Both the position numbers and the translations under genes were made by a program. Below, in pieces: positions 34,976-46,133 of a stretch of DNA of 64,000 bases (within the stretch, counting starts at the first letter, position 1; each line of letters opens with the position of its first letter). Under the pieces are notes generated by a model. That model searched no databases and had not been told where the DNA came from. It worked only from the letters and a program-made list of their open reading frames with translations. Source of the DNA: Mytilus californianus (taxonomy: Eukaryota; Mollusca; Bivalvia; Mytilida; Mytilidae); contig NW_026262690.1 in assembly GCF_021869535.1 (NCBI RefSeq), positions 85,357,995 through 85,421,994 on the forward strand, written 5' to 3'.

Positions 34976-35365
34976 AACAAATTCCATATGGTCATGTTAA
35001 GAGTATATGAAATAAGTAATTTCGATTGATTAAAGAGTACTTACATCGGTATGTTTGGGAAAATGCAACCCCTACTCCAATATATCTTCATATAAGGATT
35101 TCTTAAATTTGTTTTTTTTTAATTAGGGTGTTGTTCAAATGTATAATATAAAATTGAGAATGGAAATGGGGAATATGTCAAAGAGACAACAACCCGACCA
35201 AAGAACAGACAACAGCCGAAGGCCACCAATGGGTCTTCAATGCAGCGAGAAAATCCTGCACCCGGAGGTGGTCCTCAGCTTGCCCCTAAATAAAAATTGT
35301 GTGCTAGTTCAGTGAAAATGGACGTCACACTAAACTCCAAAACATATAAATGAACTAAAATTAAA
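34976..35365. repeat. First unit of a direct duplication (second unit starts at 35711)
   Basis: AACAAATTCCATATG... at 34976 recurs at 35711 (offset 735 bp) and stays nearly identical through the flanking sequence and about 220 bp of the PLE tail. The first unit stops at AAAACATACAAG (35365), where a SINE in reverse orientation begins. The second unit continues into the full PLE tail. Confidence 0.7.
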
Positions 35366-35605
35366 AAACATACAAGGTCACTTTTATGCTATTTCGTGGC
35401 GGTAAATTTCTAATGGAATAGAAAGCAGGAGTGCCCAGAGAGAACCACTGACCTTGAGTAGGAAAATGGATAATCCTTGTCAATCAAGATTGGAGTCGAG
35501 CACATGTGCCACATGCGGGATTCGAACTCACAACCTCAGTGTTGACAGGCTAGTGATACAGTAGTTCGACTACTTAGACCACGTAACTGTGATGTTAGTT
35601 GACAA
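35366..35605 (-). mobile_element. tRNA-derived SINE, reverse orientation
   Basis: On the minus strand: GTCTAAGTAGTCGAAC, B-box GTGAGTTCGAATCCCGC, GACTCCAATCTTG, GTCAGTGGTTCTCTCTGGGC and TTTACCGCCACGAAATAGC. It has the same head as the SINE at 32656 but a different core. Its left end coincides with the break in the duplicated PLE tail at 35365. Confidence 0.7.
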
Positions 35606-35884
35606 CTTTCAAAATTTTAACAACAATCTTATGATGAAAAATACTCGAAAGTTATAAATATTTCAGTTTAACTGGCGATCAATTTTAGTTGTCCTATTTC
35701 TTTTTTTTTTAACAAATTCCATATGTTCATGTTAAGAGTATATGAAATAAGTAATTTCGATTGATCAAAGAGTACTTACATCGGTATGTTTAGGAAAATT
35801 CAACCCCTACTCCAATATATCTTCATATAAGGATTTCTTAAATTTGTGTGTTTTTTTTAATTAGGGTGTTGTTCAAATGTTTAA

Positions 35885-36655
35885 TATAAAATTGAGAATG
35901 GAAATAGGTAATATGTCAAAGAGACAACAACCCGACCAAAGAGCAGACAACAGCCAAAGGCCACCAATGGGTATTCAACGCGGCGAGAAAATCCCACACA
36001 CGGAGGTGATCCTCAGCTGGCCCCTAAATAAAATGTTGTACTAGTTCTTTGAAAATGGACGTCACACTAAACTCCAAAACATATAAATGAAATAAAATTA
36101 AAAACATACAAGACTAACAAAGTCCAGAGGCTCCTGACTTGGGACAGGCGCAAAAATGCGGCGGGGTTAAACATGTTTTGTGAGATCTCAACCCTCCCCC
36201 TATACCTCTAGCCAATGTAGAATAAAGAAACACATAGCAATACGCACAGTAAAACTCAGTTTAAAAGAAGTCTGAGTCCGATGTCAGAAAAGGTAACAAA
36301 AGAAACTAAGCAAAATTACAATGATACATAAATGAAAAAAGGACTACTAGCAGTTACTGACATGCCAGCTCCATACTTCAATTAAACTGATTGAAATATT
36401 ATGTCTTCATGATATATATCAAGTACAATCCCTCCTGTTAGGGATTTAGTATCATACCATCATAAAATAAATGAGAAGAACAAAACCCGCATCATGCCAA
36501 CAACTGGTTTCAGAATAAATGTGTTTATTTCCGATGCAAAGAACCTATGAATGAATCAATATCAATACCAAAATATGCAATCCTTAATGACTCAACTATA
36601 TCCTTTTCGAATAAGTCTGTATAAAGGTTTGGTTAGCTTTTGAGGTTTTTGAGGT
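35885..36655 (-). repeat. PLE 3' tail, third copy (minus strand)
   Basis: Nearly the same sequence as 28010-28780 and in the same orientation, from AAAATTGAGAATGGAAATAG to the GGTTTGGTTAGCTTTTGAGG block. No RT coding sequence remains. Its first ~220 bases are also present upstream at 35148-35365 as part of a duplication. Confidence 0.7.
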
Positions 36656-38644
36656 AAACATATATAATTAAACATATTGGTGTTATTCAAATATGTTTTA
36701 TTTATTTTTATTTTTCATATGTCTGGGCCTCTTTTCACCAAAAAATCCTATGGTAAAAATTGTTCGTAAATGATTCTGAAATGTTCAAAATCTTTTGTAA
36801 AATGACTTGCAGATTCTTCCTCATTGTCAATGTTAAACAAATCTTTTTACTTTGTATTTGAAGTGTCATGTTTAAAAAAAACGTTTGCATTCAAAATCTT
36901 TTTAGTCCTTCAAATACTATTTTGATCAGTAGTGCTCATATGAATATATGTTTGAATTTGAAAGTTGTGGTAACTCTTGACAAAAAAATTACTTGGCAAT
37001 ATTGGTGTGTGCAGTGTTTTAAATGGCTGTTGTGGGTTTGAAAATTGTTTGCATTTTCCGTAAAGATTGATCACCTTTTAAGCAATGAACAACAAATGTA
37101 CTAAACCTTTTGTAAATTCTTTATCGTCCATCATCGTCTTTTTATAGTTACAGCATATATGGGTTTATACATCTATACTGTAACTATGAAGATAAAGATG
37201 GGTTTATACATTTATGCTGTGACTTTGAAGATAAAGATGGGTATATATATGTAATGTTACAGCCAGAGTAAGCATTGCGTTACATTATTATGCAGACAAT
37301 TTCTGTCCAGAGTGAATTATTTATAAATAAATGTAAAACCATTAATTTGTGCAAAGGACAATGCATAATATTTTTATTCAAAATAAAGTGACCACATATT
37401 GATCATGGGTTCTTTTTCAACGGTTGTACATTAACTTTTCACTGACCATTAGAACTGAAACATTATAAATGAATCATCACGACAAATTGATTAAATTACT
37501 GGTCAACAACTAAATTGCACACTGTGGGAAAACCATGTAGCACTGTCAGGAATCTGTAAATGAGTTTTTTTTTCATGTTTTAACTTCCACGTGTCATTGT
37601 TATGCATAGTATGATGTAGATCATAAGTATAATGTTTGCCTGATTGAAACTATTGTCGGAAAACCAAATAGTGCACGGTTGTACCTTAAATAATATTTCA
37701 AACAAGAAATTTAAAATAACATCTTCCCATCCCTAAAACAAGGAGGAAACTGTTACTATAAATTTTGATAGACTAAAAACTGAAGTTAGCTGTTTCATGG
37801 AATAACCAGAGTAATACATAATATATAAATACTTTTCAAAGGAACCATTTTCATACTTCTTATCATCGGTTGACATTTTGCTAGGTTGGAGTTTAGAGGT
37901 AAGCTTTGAAATTATTATGCAATACATGTTGTTATTTTTGCACTGGTATCACTACTTAATCAAATCTAGTAAACAAATCCAAATTACTTTTTTAAAGTAT
38001 ATGGCATTGTTTCAAACAGAACACTAATAATTTCATGTGTCCGACCGGCAGTTCTGGATTTATACCTTCACGAGTAAAACGCACACCCAACATTAGAAAG
38101 CCAAATATATAGTTTTTTTCTTCATTTCTTTAAGTATGCAGTTGGCATTTTGAATGTTCGGGTCTTTGAGAGTGGTCACTGAAATCTATTTCATTTTTTT
38201 TATCTGATTAATGTAGTTTTCCAATGTTCAAATTTCTTAAATCATTCATGCCTTATGAAGAAAAAAACATTCAAAATGTTTAGGAATAGTGAATATTGTT
38301 ACCAAGTATAACGAATCTAATTACAAACATTTATGCCAAGATAATTTCTTCGTAATAAAACATATGATATGAAAGATTAGATGAGTTATGATTGCGATTG
38401 TTACAACTATCCATTATAACAAAGGGAAAGAATTTAATAACAAACATATTAAAGTCTTTAATGAGCAAAACTAAGTGTGTACCTATAAAATAGTTGAAGG
38501 ATCATCAAACGAAAAACAGAGGGAACATATACGGCTTTATCTAAATCAATAACATAAAACGAAATGCAATCATGAAACATGGCAGCTTAACAACAACCAC
38601 CGGAATACACACTACTTGCTTGCGAAAAGTAAAATAAAAAAAAA
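36656..38644. other. Non-coding stretch
   Basis: Contains the 39-bp tandem repeat (37160-37262) and a diverged U1 repeat (37490-37780). No gene seen. Confidence 0.45.
37160..37262. repeat. Short tandem repeat, about 39-bp period
   Basis: GGGTTTATACATCTATACTG...GAAGATAAAGAT is repeated twice, with a partial third unit. TAGTTACAGCATATATG before it and TATGTAATGTTACAGCC after it are related. Confidence 0.6.
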
Positions 38645-38870
38645 CCCGAACTCCGAGTAAAATTCAAAACGGGAAGGCCTTTAACATATGGCAAAATCAG
38701 CTAAAACGCATCAAACGAATGGATAACAACTGTCAAATTCCCGACTTGGTACCGGCACTTTCTTATGTAGAAAAAGGTGGCTAAAACCTGGTTTTATAGC
38801 TAGGTAAACCTCTCAATTGTATTAACAGTCGCATACAATTTCATTATCATGTCAACAATGTCTGAACGTC
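38645..38870. repeat. Dispersed repeat family D1, copy at 38.6 kb
   Basis: CCGAACTCCGAGTAAAATTC through CCCGACTTGGTACCGGCACTTTCTTATGTAG to CAGTCGCATACAATTTCATTA. Same orientation as 6880-7180. Confidence 0.65.
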
Positions 38871-39251
38871 ATATATAAATATGCGAATGTACTATGAACA
38901 AAATCATTTATTTCTTAAAAAATATTTCCGTACTCCATGTATATCTTACAACAAAATTATATTTATTTACCTGTGAACGTTATTTCATTTGGCAGCATTT
39001 TGTCGAAGTTTGAGGTTGTCTTTCATCTAACCCCCTTGTTTTTGATTTTGTATTAACATTGTGTCGTATATCAAATTTATTCGTTCAGTGTATTCACTTG
39101 TTTTTGTTTGTTTGTCTTTTGATTAAGTTAAGCCATTTCAATTGATATTTATATTGTCTTTCTATGTCGTGATATAACACTATTGTTTCAGGTAAGAACG
39201 ACGGTTGGCGCATATTAAAACGTTTAAAACCGCTGCATTGTTTGGATTCGA

Positions 39252-39293
39252 GCGTCACTGGAGTCTTTTGTAGTTCGTTTCGCGCGTCTGGCG
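39252..39293 (+). ncRNA. Decayed hammerhead ribozyme
   Basis: GAGCGTCACTGGAGTCTTTTG...CGCGCGTCTGGCGTA keeps both stem I strands and the cleavage region. The core CTGATGA has lost two bases (CTGGA), and the AGACGAAA segment is replaced by AGTTCGTTT. It cannot fold as a hammerhead. It is followed by the usual AAATTTATTCCTGGTATCTA repeat sequence. Confidence 0.6.
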
Positions 39294-39329
39294 TAAAAAC
39301 AAAATTTATTCCTGGTATCTATGACGAGT

Positions 39330-39605
39330 TTATTTGCATCTGTCCTACGTCGGGAACCTGATGTTCAGTGATTGTTATTTGTTGATGTGGTTCATAAGTG
39401 TTTCTCGTCTTTTATATAGATTATACTGTTGGTTTTCCTGTTTGAATGGTTTTATTTTGGGGGTCCTTAATAGCTTGCTGTTCGGTGTGAACCGATGCTC
39501 TGTGTTGAAGGTCAAACTTTGACCTATAATGGTTTACTTTTACAAATTGTGACTTGGATGGAGAATTGTCTCATTGGCACTCATACCACATCTACTTATA
39601 TCTAT
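39330..39605 (+). repeat. Dispersed repeat family D4, copy 1
   Basis: CTGATGTTCAGTGATTGTTATTTGTTGATGTGG ... GGATGGAGAATTGTCTCATTGGCACTCATACCACATC. It directly follows the decayed hammerhead repeat. The 62-codon frame here is incidental. Confidence 0.65.
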
Positions 39606-40424
39606 TAGTAATTCGTCTGGTTTATTCTTTGGGTTTATAGCTGAAGATAAGCACTTCAAAGAGCAACTATTAATTTAAAATGTTCCATTAGGTGGAGTAT
39701 TACATACAAATTTTAACTAACAGAATCAAACAGCTTGTTCCACATTTAGTTGCAGATTGGGAGAAAAAACAGGTTATTTCCTAGACATTTAAGTCAAATT
39801 GAATATTCTGTTTTAGATTAGACTATTTTTCAAATATAAGTATGTTATCTTTGAAAAAACATTGTCAGAATGGGCATTTCGTGCATTAAAATTGGTACAA
39901 AATCTATGTTAAATGTTCTTAATTCCTGATACTACAAGCTACAAACATTTTGCATTGTTCATCAATTGCATTTGTCTGAATGTAACATTTCGCCTGTGTG
40001 ATTAATGCACCTATAAATCAACAATGTACTTCTGATGTGTACCCTTTGCAGGACTGAAAGAGCAGCTATGCAATTCTATGTAATCATATTTAAGATGGAG
40101 CTGTTCATTATTTCCGTAGATTGATTCACATATGCCAAAAAGAAATGCTGACAAAAGTAAATTGAAATGAAAACTTATCATAAGGCCATGTTTGGCTCCG
40201 TAAATTCGAAATCAAATTGTATTAGAAATCTACAAAATAAAGCAGTCTTCACATGTTAATCAAATACTACTGTGACAGACATTAAGGCTTCAGAACTGCA
40301 AGACCGGTCAAATAACCTAATTTTGACATCTTGTAATTGATAATGGAGCAAAGGAGTTACCATAAAGCATATTTTGCTACAAAATGTATTTTATAAATAT
40401 ATCCATGTGTTTAAAGTATCCGTT

Positions 40425-41155
40425 TGATTTTTGTCGAGCCTTCGACATTTGTCGAAAAAGCAAGACATAGCGATCCTACATTCCGTCGTCGGCGTCCACA
40501 AAAATTCACTCTGTGGTTAAAGTTTTGAAATCTTAATAACTTTCTTAAACTATCCTGGATTTCTACCAAACTTGGACAGAAGCTTGTTTATGACCATAAG
40601 ATAGATTCCAGAAATAAATTTTGTAAAAATAAAAATCCTGTTTATCCGTATTTTACTTATAAATGGACTAAGTTTTTCTACCAGTTAACATTACATTCAC
40701 TCTGTGGGTAAAGTTTTAAAAATTTTAATAACTTTCTTAAACTATACTGGATTTCTACCAAACTAGGACAAAAGCTTGTTTATGATCAAAAGATGGTATC
40801 CAGAAGTAAATTTTGTAAAAAATCCTTTTTTTCCTATTTTTCTTATAAATGAACTTAGTTTTTCTGCCAGTTCACATATAACATTCACTCGGTGGTTAAA
40901 GTTTTTATTAAATTTTAATAACTTTCTTTAACTATCCTGGATTTCTACCAAACTTGGACAGAAGCTTGTTTATGATCAAAAGCTAGTTTCTAGAAGTAAA
41001 TTTATATTTCCTGTTTTTCCGTATGTTACTTAATTATGTACATAGTTTTCTTCCAGTTTACATTACATACAATCTGCAGTTAAAGTTCCTAAAACATTTA
41101 TTAGCTTCATAAAGTAGGTGAGACACTGGGTTCCGCGGAACCCTTACAAATTTTT
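40425..41155. repeat. Dispersed repeat with three ~210-bp internal tandem units
   Basis: TTCACTCTGTGGTTAAAGTTTT, TAACTTTCTTAAACTATCCTGG and GGACAGAAGCTTGTTTATGA recur at about 40507, 40695 and 40885. The head is TTTTTGTCGAGCCTTCGACA and the end is GAGACACTGGGTTCCGCGGAACC. A diverged copy of the end lies near 8715-8755. Confidence 0.7.
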
Positions 41156-41320
41156 TGGTAAAGCCATGCTGATATCAATTTTGGCATGGACCAATGCTAT
41201 ATGCAAAATTGCCGATCATTTTTGGTCAAATGTCAATTTCAACGTGTTTTGACATTATAGTGATATTCGAGTTGTTTTTGACGTCATAGTGATATCACAA
41301 ATGAACTATTTTCTGATCCT

Positions 41321-41503
41321 TTAAATAACTGATGTGTAATATTCCTTATTCTGACTTTGCAAGAGATGCTTACTCTGTTGATCAACCTCCTTTTGGAGCT
41401 CATGCAATTCCCACTTTTTCATCTTTTGTAAATTGAAATAGAATAACAATAGGTTACTACTACTGTTACCTTTTGCACCACTTTGTATTTCAGACTTATT
41501 CAT
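41321..41503 (-). other. Unrecognised short ORF with a coiled-coil-like helix
   Basis: Sixty codons on the minus strand with a charged heptad-like segment, KMKKWELHELQKEVDQQSKH. No family was recognised and no clear splice sites were seen. It lies about 2 kb beyond the 3' end of POLE2 on the same strand, so it may belong to a neighbouring gene or be chance. Confidence 0.2.
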
Positions 41504-42111
41504 TCTGCACTATCTCCTTTCACTGGACAAATATTAATAATTTTCAAGAAGTCAAAATAATTTGTTGTTGCCTAAATGAAAATCTCAAATAAAAAATCTC
41601 AGAGATGGTCATTTCAATCATTTTTCCAAAATCTTCATAATACTGAAGGAATATCCTAAATATATTATTATACTCCCTTTAAATAAATAGTTTATATTCA
41701 AAACATAATTTATCAAAAACTAACCTAAAAATGCAATGGGAAATAAACAAATAAATGTACTGCAGAAAATGCTCATGTCTGAGTTTGATTTATGCAATTT
41801 TGTTTATTGTTTCAAACAAATTACTTAAATTAATCTAAGTTATTAACTGACATATCAAGATTATGACGTTGATTTAAATAGAAAATAGACCATGCTTCCA
41901 TTTTGCTTATATATATTTTTTCGGGTCTTTTAAACTTAAATCACCTTCTTATTTATATCCTTACTCATTTATCTTTGTCACATAGTTTACTGAAATAATA
42001 TATGTTAAATAGTAATTAAAACTTTATAATTCAGGTAATTGTGTATTAAGATATGTATTCAGTTTGGTTATTAAGTTTGTAGAAACTGTGTATAACCTTT
42101 TTGCTAGTCAT

Positions 42112-42320
42112 AAATAAAGGCAACAGTAGTATACCGCTGTTAAAAAGTAATAAATCGATTGAGAGAAAACAAATCCGGGTTACAAACTGAAACAGAGGGA
42201 AACACATAAACTATAAGAGGAAAACAACAAAACAACAGAAACATTGAAGTGAACAAAACACAAACGACAATGCAACACACACAGAAACGAACTATAAGAT
42301 AACAACTGCCATAAAACAGA
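42112..42320 (-). repeat. Dispersed repeat family D2, minus copy
   Basis: AAAGGCAACAGTAGTATACCGCTG, ACTGAAACAGAGGGAAACAC and AAACGACAATGCAACACAC. Mirrors 25265-25450 and extends further. Confidence 0.65.
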
Positions 42321-42401
42321 TCATTAGTTTCATGATGTCTTCAAATCAGAATTCTGCACCATCTCAAATTCAAGAGTGATCACATAGATCCAGCATGGCT
42401 T

Positions 42402-42890
42402 GCTGGATAAAGCAAGAATGTGTCCATAGTACACAGATGCAACTCGCACTATTATTTTCTGTGTTCAGTGGACCATGAAATTGGGGTCAAAAATCTAATT
42501 TGGCCTTTAAATTAAAAATATCCTATCACAGGGAACATTTGCACTAAGTTTCAAGTTGATTGGACTTCAAGTTCATCAAAACCTACCTTGACCAAAAACT
42601 TTAATAAAAATCTTTAACCTGAACCTTGCACTATCATTTTCTATGTTCAGTGGACAGTGAAATTGGGGTCATAAAAATAATTTGGCAATTACATTAGAAA
42701 GATCATATCATATATATATAGGGAACAAGTGTACAAATTTCCAGTTGATTGGACTTCAACTTCATCAAAAACTACATTGACAAAAAACTTTAACCTGAAG
42801 CGGGACAGACGCACAAACTAACGAACAAACAGACGAACGGCACACAGACCAGAAAGCATAATGCCCCTCTACTATCGTAGGTGAGGCATA
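42402..42890. repeat. Dispersed repeat, copy 1 (about 490 bp)
   Basis: Starts AAGAATGTGTCCATAGTACACAG, has two internal units around TTCTATGTTCAGTGGAC...GTGAAATTGGGGTCA, and ends GACCAGAAAGCATAATGCCCC. Same family as 50678-50990. Confidence 0.65.
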
Positions 42891-43483
42891 AAAAATCGAA
42901 AGGGAGCACTCTTTTATTAATTTCAACTAAATTGTCACAGTAATATTTTCAAGAGATCAAGCCAGGCATACTAAGAGTTAGTGGCAGATATGTGAAAAAC
43001 TGCCTTATTAATTCAACTGGTTAATGTCCCAAACATTTTAAGAAAAATTTCAAATGTCAATCCTAATGTTATGTAGTGCTAAGATAACATGAGAACTGAT
43101 TATAGCAAATTTATACTGACAAAAAATGACAGATGGATGGAAGAATTGCCAATGATTTACCGTATAAAAATTGGTTAACAGCTCTTGAATTCATCTGAAT
43201 ATAGTAATTAATTTTTTAAAATAATTTTTTTTCTCAAATATAAACCTGTTATTTTTTATGACTTTTTACAGTGTTTCAATAGAACTTAAAATAACTTTAA
43301 TCAATGCCAAAGGTACATGTGACTTTTAAGAAAGGTGAACCAAAAAAAATTATTGCACAGGATATTTGAACTAAAATAGAATAAATATGGCATGATAAAA
43401 TAACACAAGATGAGGGTCTGATGTTTTTTCCATAATAAAAGATGAGCCCACCCGAATCTAATCAATTGTTTATGATACACATG

Positions 43484-43567
43484 TCAGTCTCCAATCTTGC
43501 TATCTTCTATCTGTTTTGTAGCTGGTAGGTAAACTTTAAAACTAAATTCTGTTCTTGGAAAGGATCC
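43484..43567 (-). CDS. POLE2: POLE2 terminal coding exon
   Basis: After the acceptor TTTTCAG the minus strand reads GSFPRTEFSFKVYLPATKQ then IEDSKIGD and TGA (stop at 43484-43486). This is the family's C-terminal signature (NPGSFPRSGFSFKVFYP...EDSK). Phase 0 fits the NP-ending donor of the exon at 61079. The sequence between the two exons holds an intact antisense cGLR-like gene and many mobile elements. The 3' UTR continues below 43484; its end was not located. Confidence 0.92.
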   Translation of the reverse strand, partial: GSFPRTEFSFKVYLPATKQIEDSKIGD

Positions 43568-44459
43568 CTGAAAAGAAAAAGAAACTCCATTTTACTGAAG
43601 GTGAACAACAAAGATGACTTCCTTCAACTTTCATCTGAAATCTTATTTACTTAAATATTTTCCACATAGTTTTACATTTACACATTTGCGTAGGAACTAT
43701 TTTGTTTTAAATATGTACTACTTTGCAGTTTTTTTACCAGGCCCCATTTTGTAGTGTTACATCTTACAAAGTCTAGTCAATTTATTTGTTTCTTCATTTT
43801 TCTTCAAAAGCTTATAAATTAAGTCTGACTCATTATATTATTGTAACAAGTAGAGGGGCACAGTTTATTTCCGTAAGAATGCAGAATGTCTGTTGAAAAA
43901 CATGTCCTCCAAATGATGATGAGGGGCTTTTAAACGAACTTAACATCCCATGACAATGTATCATACATAGATAATACTGGAATAATAGTGTTTATTTTAA
44001 AGTATGATTTGTCCAATCATAAAATATGATATTTGCTCCTGCATAGGCCATATGTTTTATGAAACAAAGTTGGAACAGTTCTTTCAATCTGTCTAAATGT
44101 TTAGAATTGAGAATGCTACTGTAAAAAGAAGGAAAGTCAAATGTTTTATACTATTGCATGAAGAGGGGAGTTTTGAATGTACATAAAATTAACAAATCTT
44201 TTTTATTTTTTTTTAGCATTGACCTCTGATTCACAGCACCCTTATACGGGAAAGGATAGTATTAAGTATTTGCATTTTTAAAAGCTGCAAGCACATGATC
44301 TTTTAAAGACACTTTCCAAGTAAGGAATTTTATGAAAACATTTTAGCTCAAACTGAACTATTATATGAAAAGCTTTTTAATTAATCTTCAAATGTTTTCA
44401 TTGATTTTCTTTTGATAATGGAGACTGTTATGTCTGATAACAATTTAATTCTATCAATA

Positions 44460-45050
44460 GCTGCTGTAACTCTTTACTCTTGACCTAGGATTTATGTTAT
44501 CCACAGCACATCATCTATCAAATATTGGTAAAATTAGCATGGTCTTTATAGTCTTCACGCAATTCTGGTGAAGGGTGCTACTGTGACTTTGACCTTTGAC
44601 TAAGTGACCTAAAAATTCAGGTCTTTTTTATCGCAATGTACATTAATAATCAAAAACAGTTCAAAAATAGATTAAAGTTCAAAGATTTCTCAAATATTTT
44701 GCCTTCTTATAGGCACTGTTACCTTGACCATTGGCCTACTGACCCTATAAGCAATATGAATATTTTCAAAGGGCATCTTCAAGCTTATTTTGGTAGGTCT
44801 AATATATGGTTGAAAATCTATCATCCGTAAACCCAATTTTCAATTCAGTCTAGCAATAGCTGCAATGACCTTGATCTTTAACTTAGTAACCTCAAGATCA
44901 ACAGGGGTCTTTCTTGACCAATTTGAGATTTAAGTTTCACAGACATATTTTTTTAGAACTCAAGAGATTTTGTCTTGAAAGCTTAACGTCCATGTCAGGG
45001 CACTCAGACAGCATTCATCATATCATTAGCTAAGTTTGACTATATTGTAA
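44460..45050. repeat. Diverged tandem repeat with GACCTTTGACC motifs
   Basis: Blocks such as CTACTGTGACTTTGACCTTTGACTAAGTGACC (44578), CTGTTACCTTGACCATTGGCCTACTGACCC and AATGACCTTGATCTTTAACTTAGTAACC recur at roughly 140-bp spacing. Non-coding, in the POLE2 intron. Confidence 0.5.
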
Positions 45051-46100
45051 CCATCCCAGAATACATTACTTTGGTACTGGCATGAAAATATGAAAATACA
45101 GACATTAATTGCTGAAATTTTTTTTTTTTTCATATTAAGGAATATATTTCCCCCATGCAAAGCTCCAATTCCTAGTACAGATTTTGGTCTTCTTTTTGAT
45201 TTGATCAGCTCTTCAACATTTATATATTTTGGCCTCGACAGTCAGTGAAGAGACATTAATTGCTCATCTTGTGCATTAATTTGTACCGTTTATGTTATAG
45301 ACACCACATCTTGTAATTTGAAAACACCCATCAAGTAAATTATCTTATTATGGTATATGTCTCTCTGTTGGACATGTAAAATTATCATAAAACCCTATTT
45401 CTGTTATAAAATCATCCCTTTGAATCATGAGTTTCAGACAGAACAAACTGCCAAGAAAAGGGTTTTGAAATTCATCTGATTATTTATCTTTCAATTTTTA
45501 TTTATTAATTAATTTTTGTTTCTTGCTTTTGTTTTTGTTTTCATTATTTTGAATTCAAAATAATCTACAGACATACTTAAAATATATATCTTATATATCT
45601 TTATATTTTACTACTTTAATAAACAACTCATATTATATATATTTCATAACCTGTGCATTTGTTATATTAGATAATTATGTTTGATAATCTTAATGGTAAA
45701 CTTCTTTTTTAATATTACTGACATGGATATAATTTTTTCAAGTATGGAAAATTATATGTATAATACTAACAAAAACTAACAGCTGTATAATTATGCTATT
45801 TACTAATGTTAACGAGGCCGGGATAAGGTACCGGTACTTGATGTTTTTCAACTAGATTTCAATAAAATATAATAAATAAAAAAAAAAAAAAAAAAGAAAA
45901 AGGTTTCAAATCGAATAAATATATTCCATATAATACTATAGCTATGGATACATATATATTTTTGTGGGTGATGTATTACATTACACTTTATTGTTGACTC
46001 CTTAAATACATTTCTATGAAAAAGGTAAAAATATTCAAAGTCATAATCGAAGTAGATCATTTCATTTTCAGATGATAGGTACTCCTGATAAAACAGCAAA

Positions 46101-46133
46101 TCATTTACAGAATATTCAGCAAGAAGACTGATA
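46101..46133 (+). promoter_or_regulatory. Conserved 3' splice site and short 5' leader of copy C
   Basis: TCATTTACAG (46101-46110) is followed by a 23-nt leader and then ATG. Copy B has ATTTTACAG at the same place (to 22324) followed by a similar 23-nt leader and the mutated ACG start. Similarity between the copies continues up to, but not clearly past, the AG. I infer that these genes have a separate non-coding first exon upstream and one long coding exon. The upstream exon was not identified. Confidence 0.5.

Noticed and set aside
40425-41155. CRISPR-like array because of regularly spaced repeats
   Set aside because: Repeats are long, diverged and directly adjacent, without unique spacers; eukaryotic tandem repeat.
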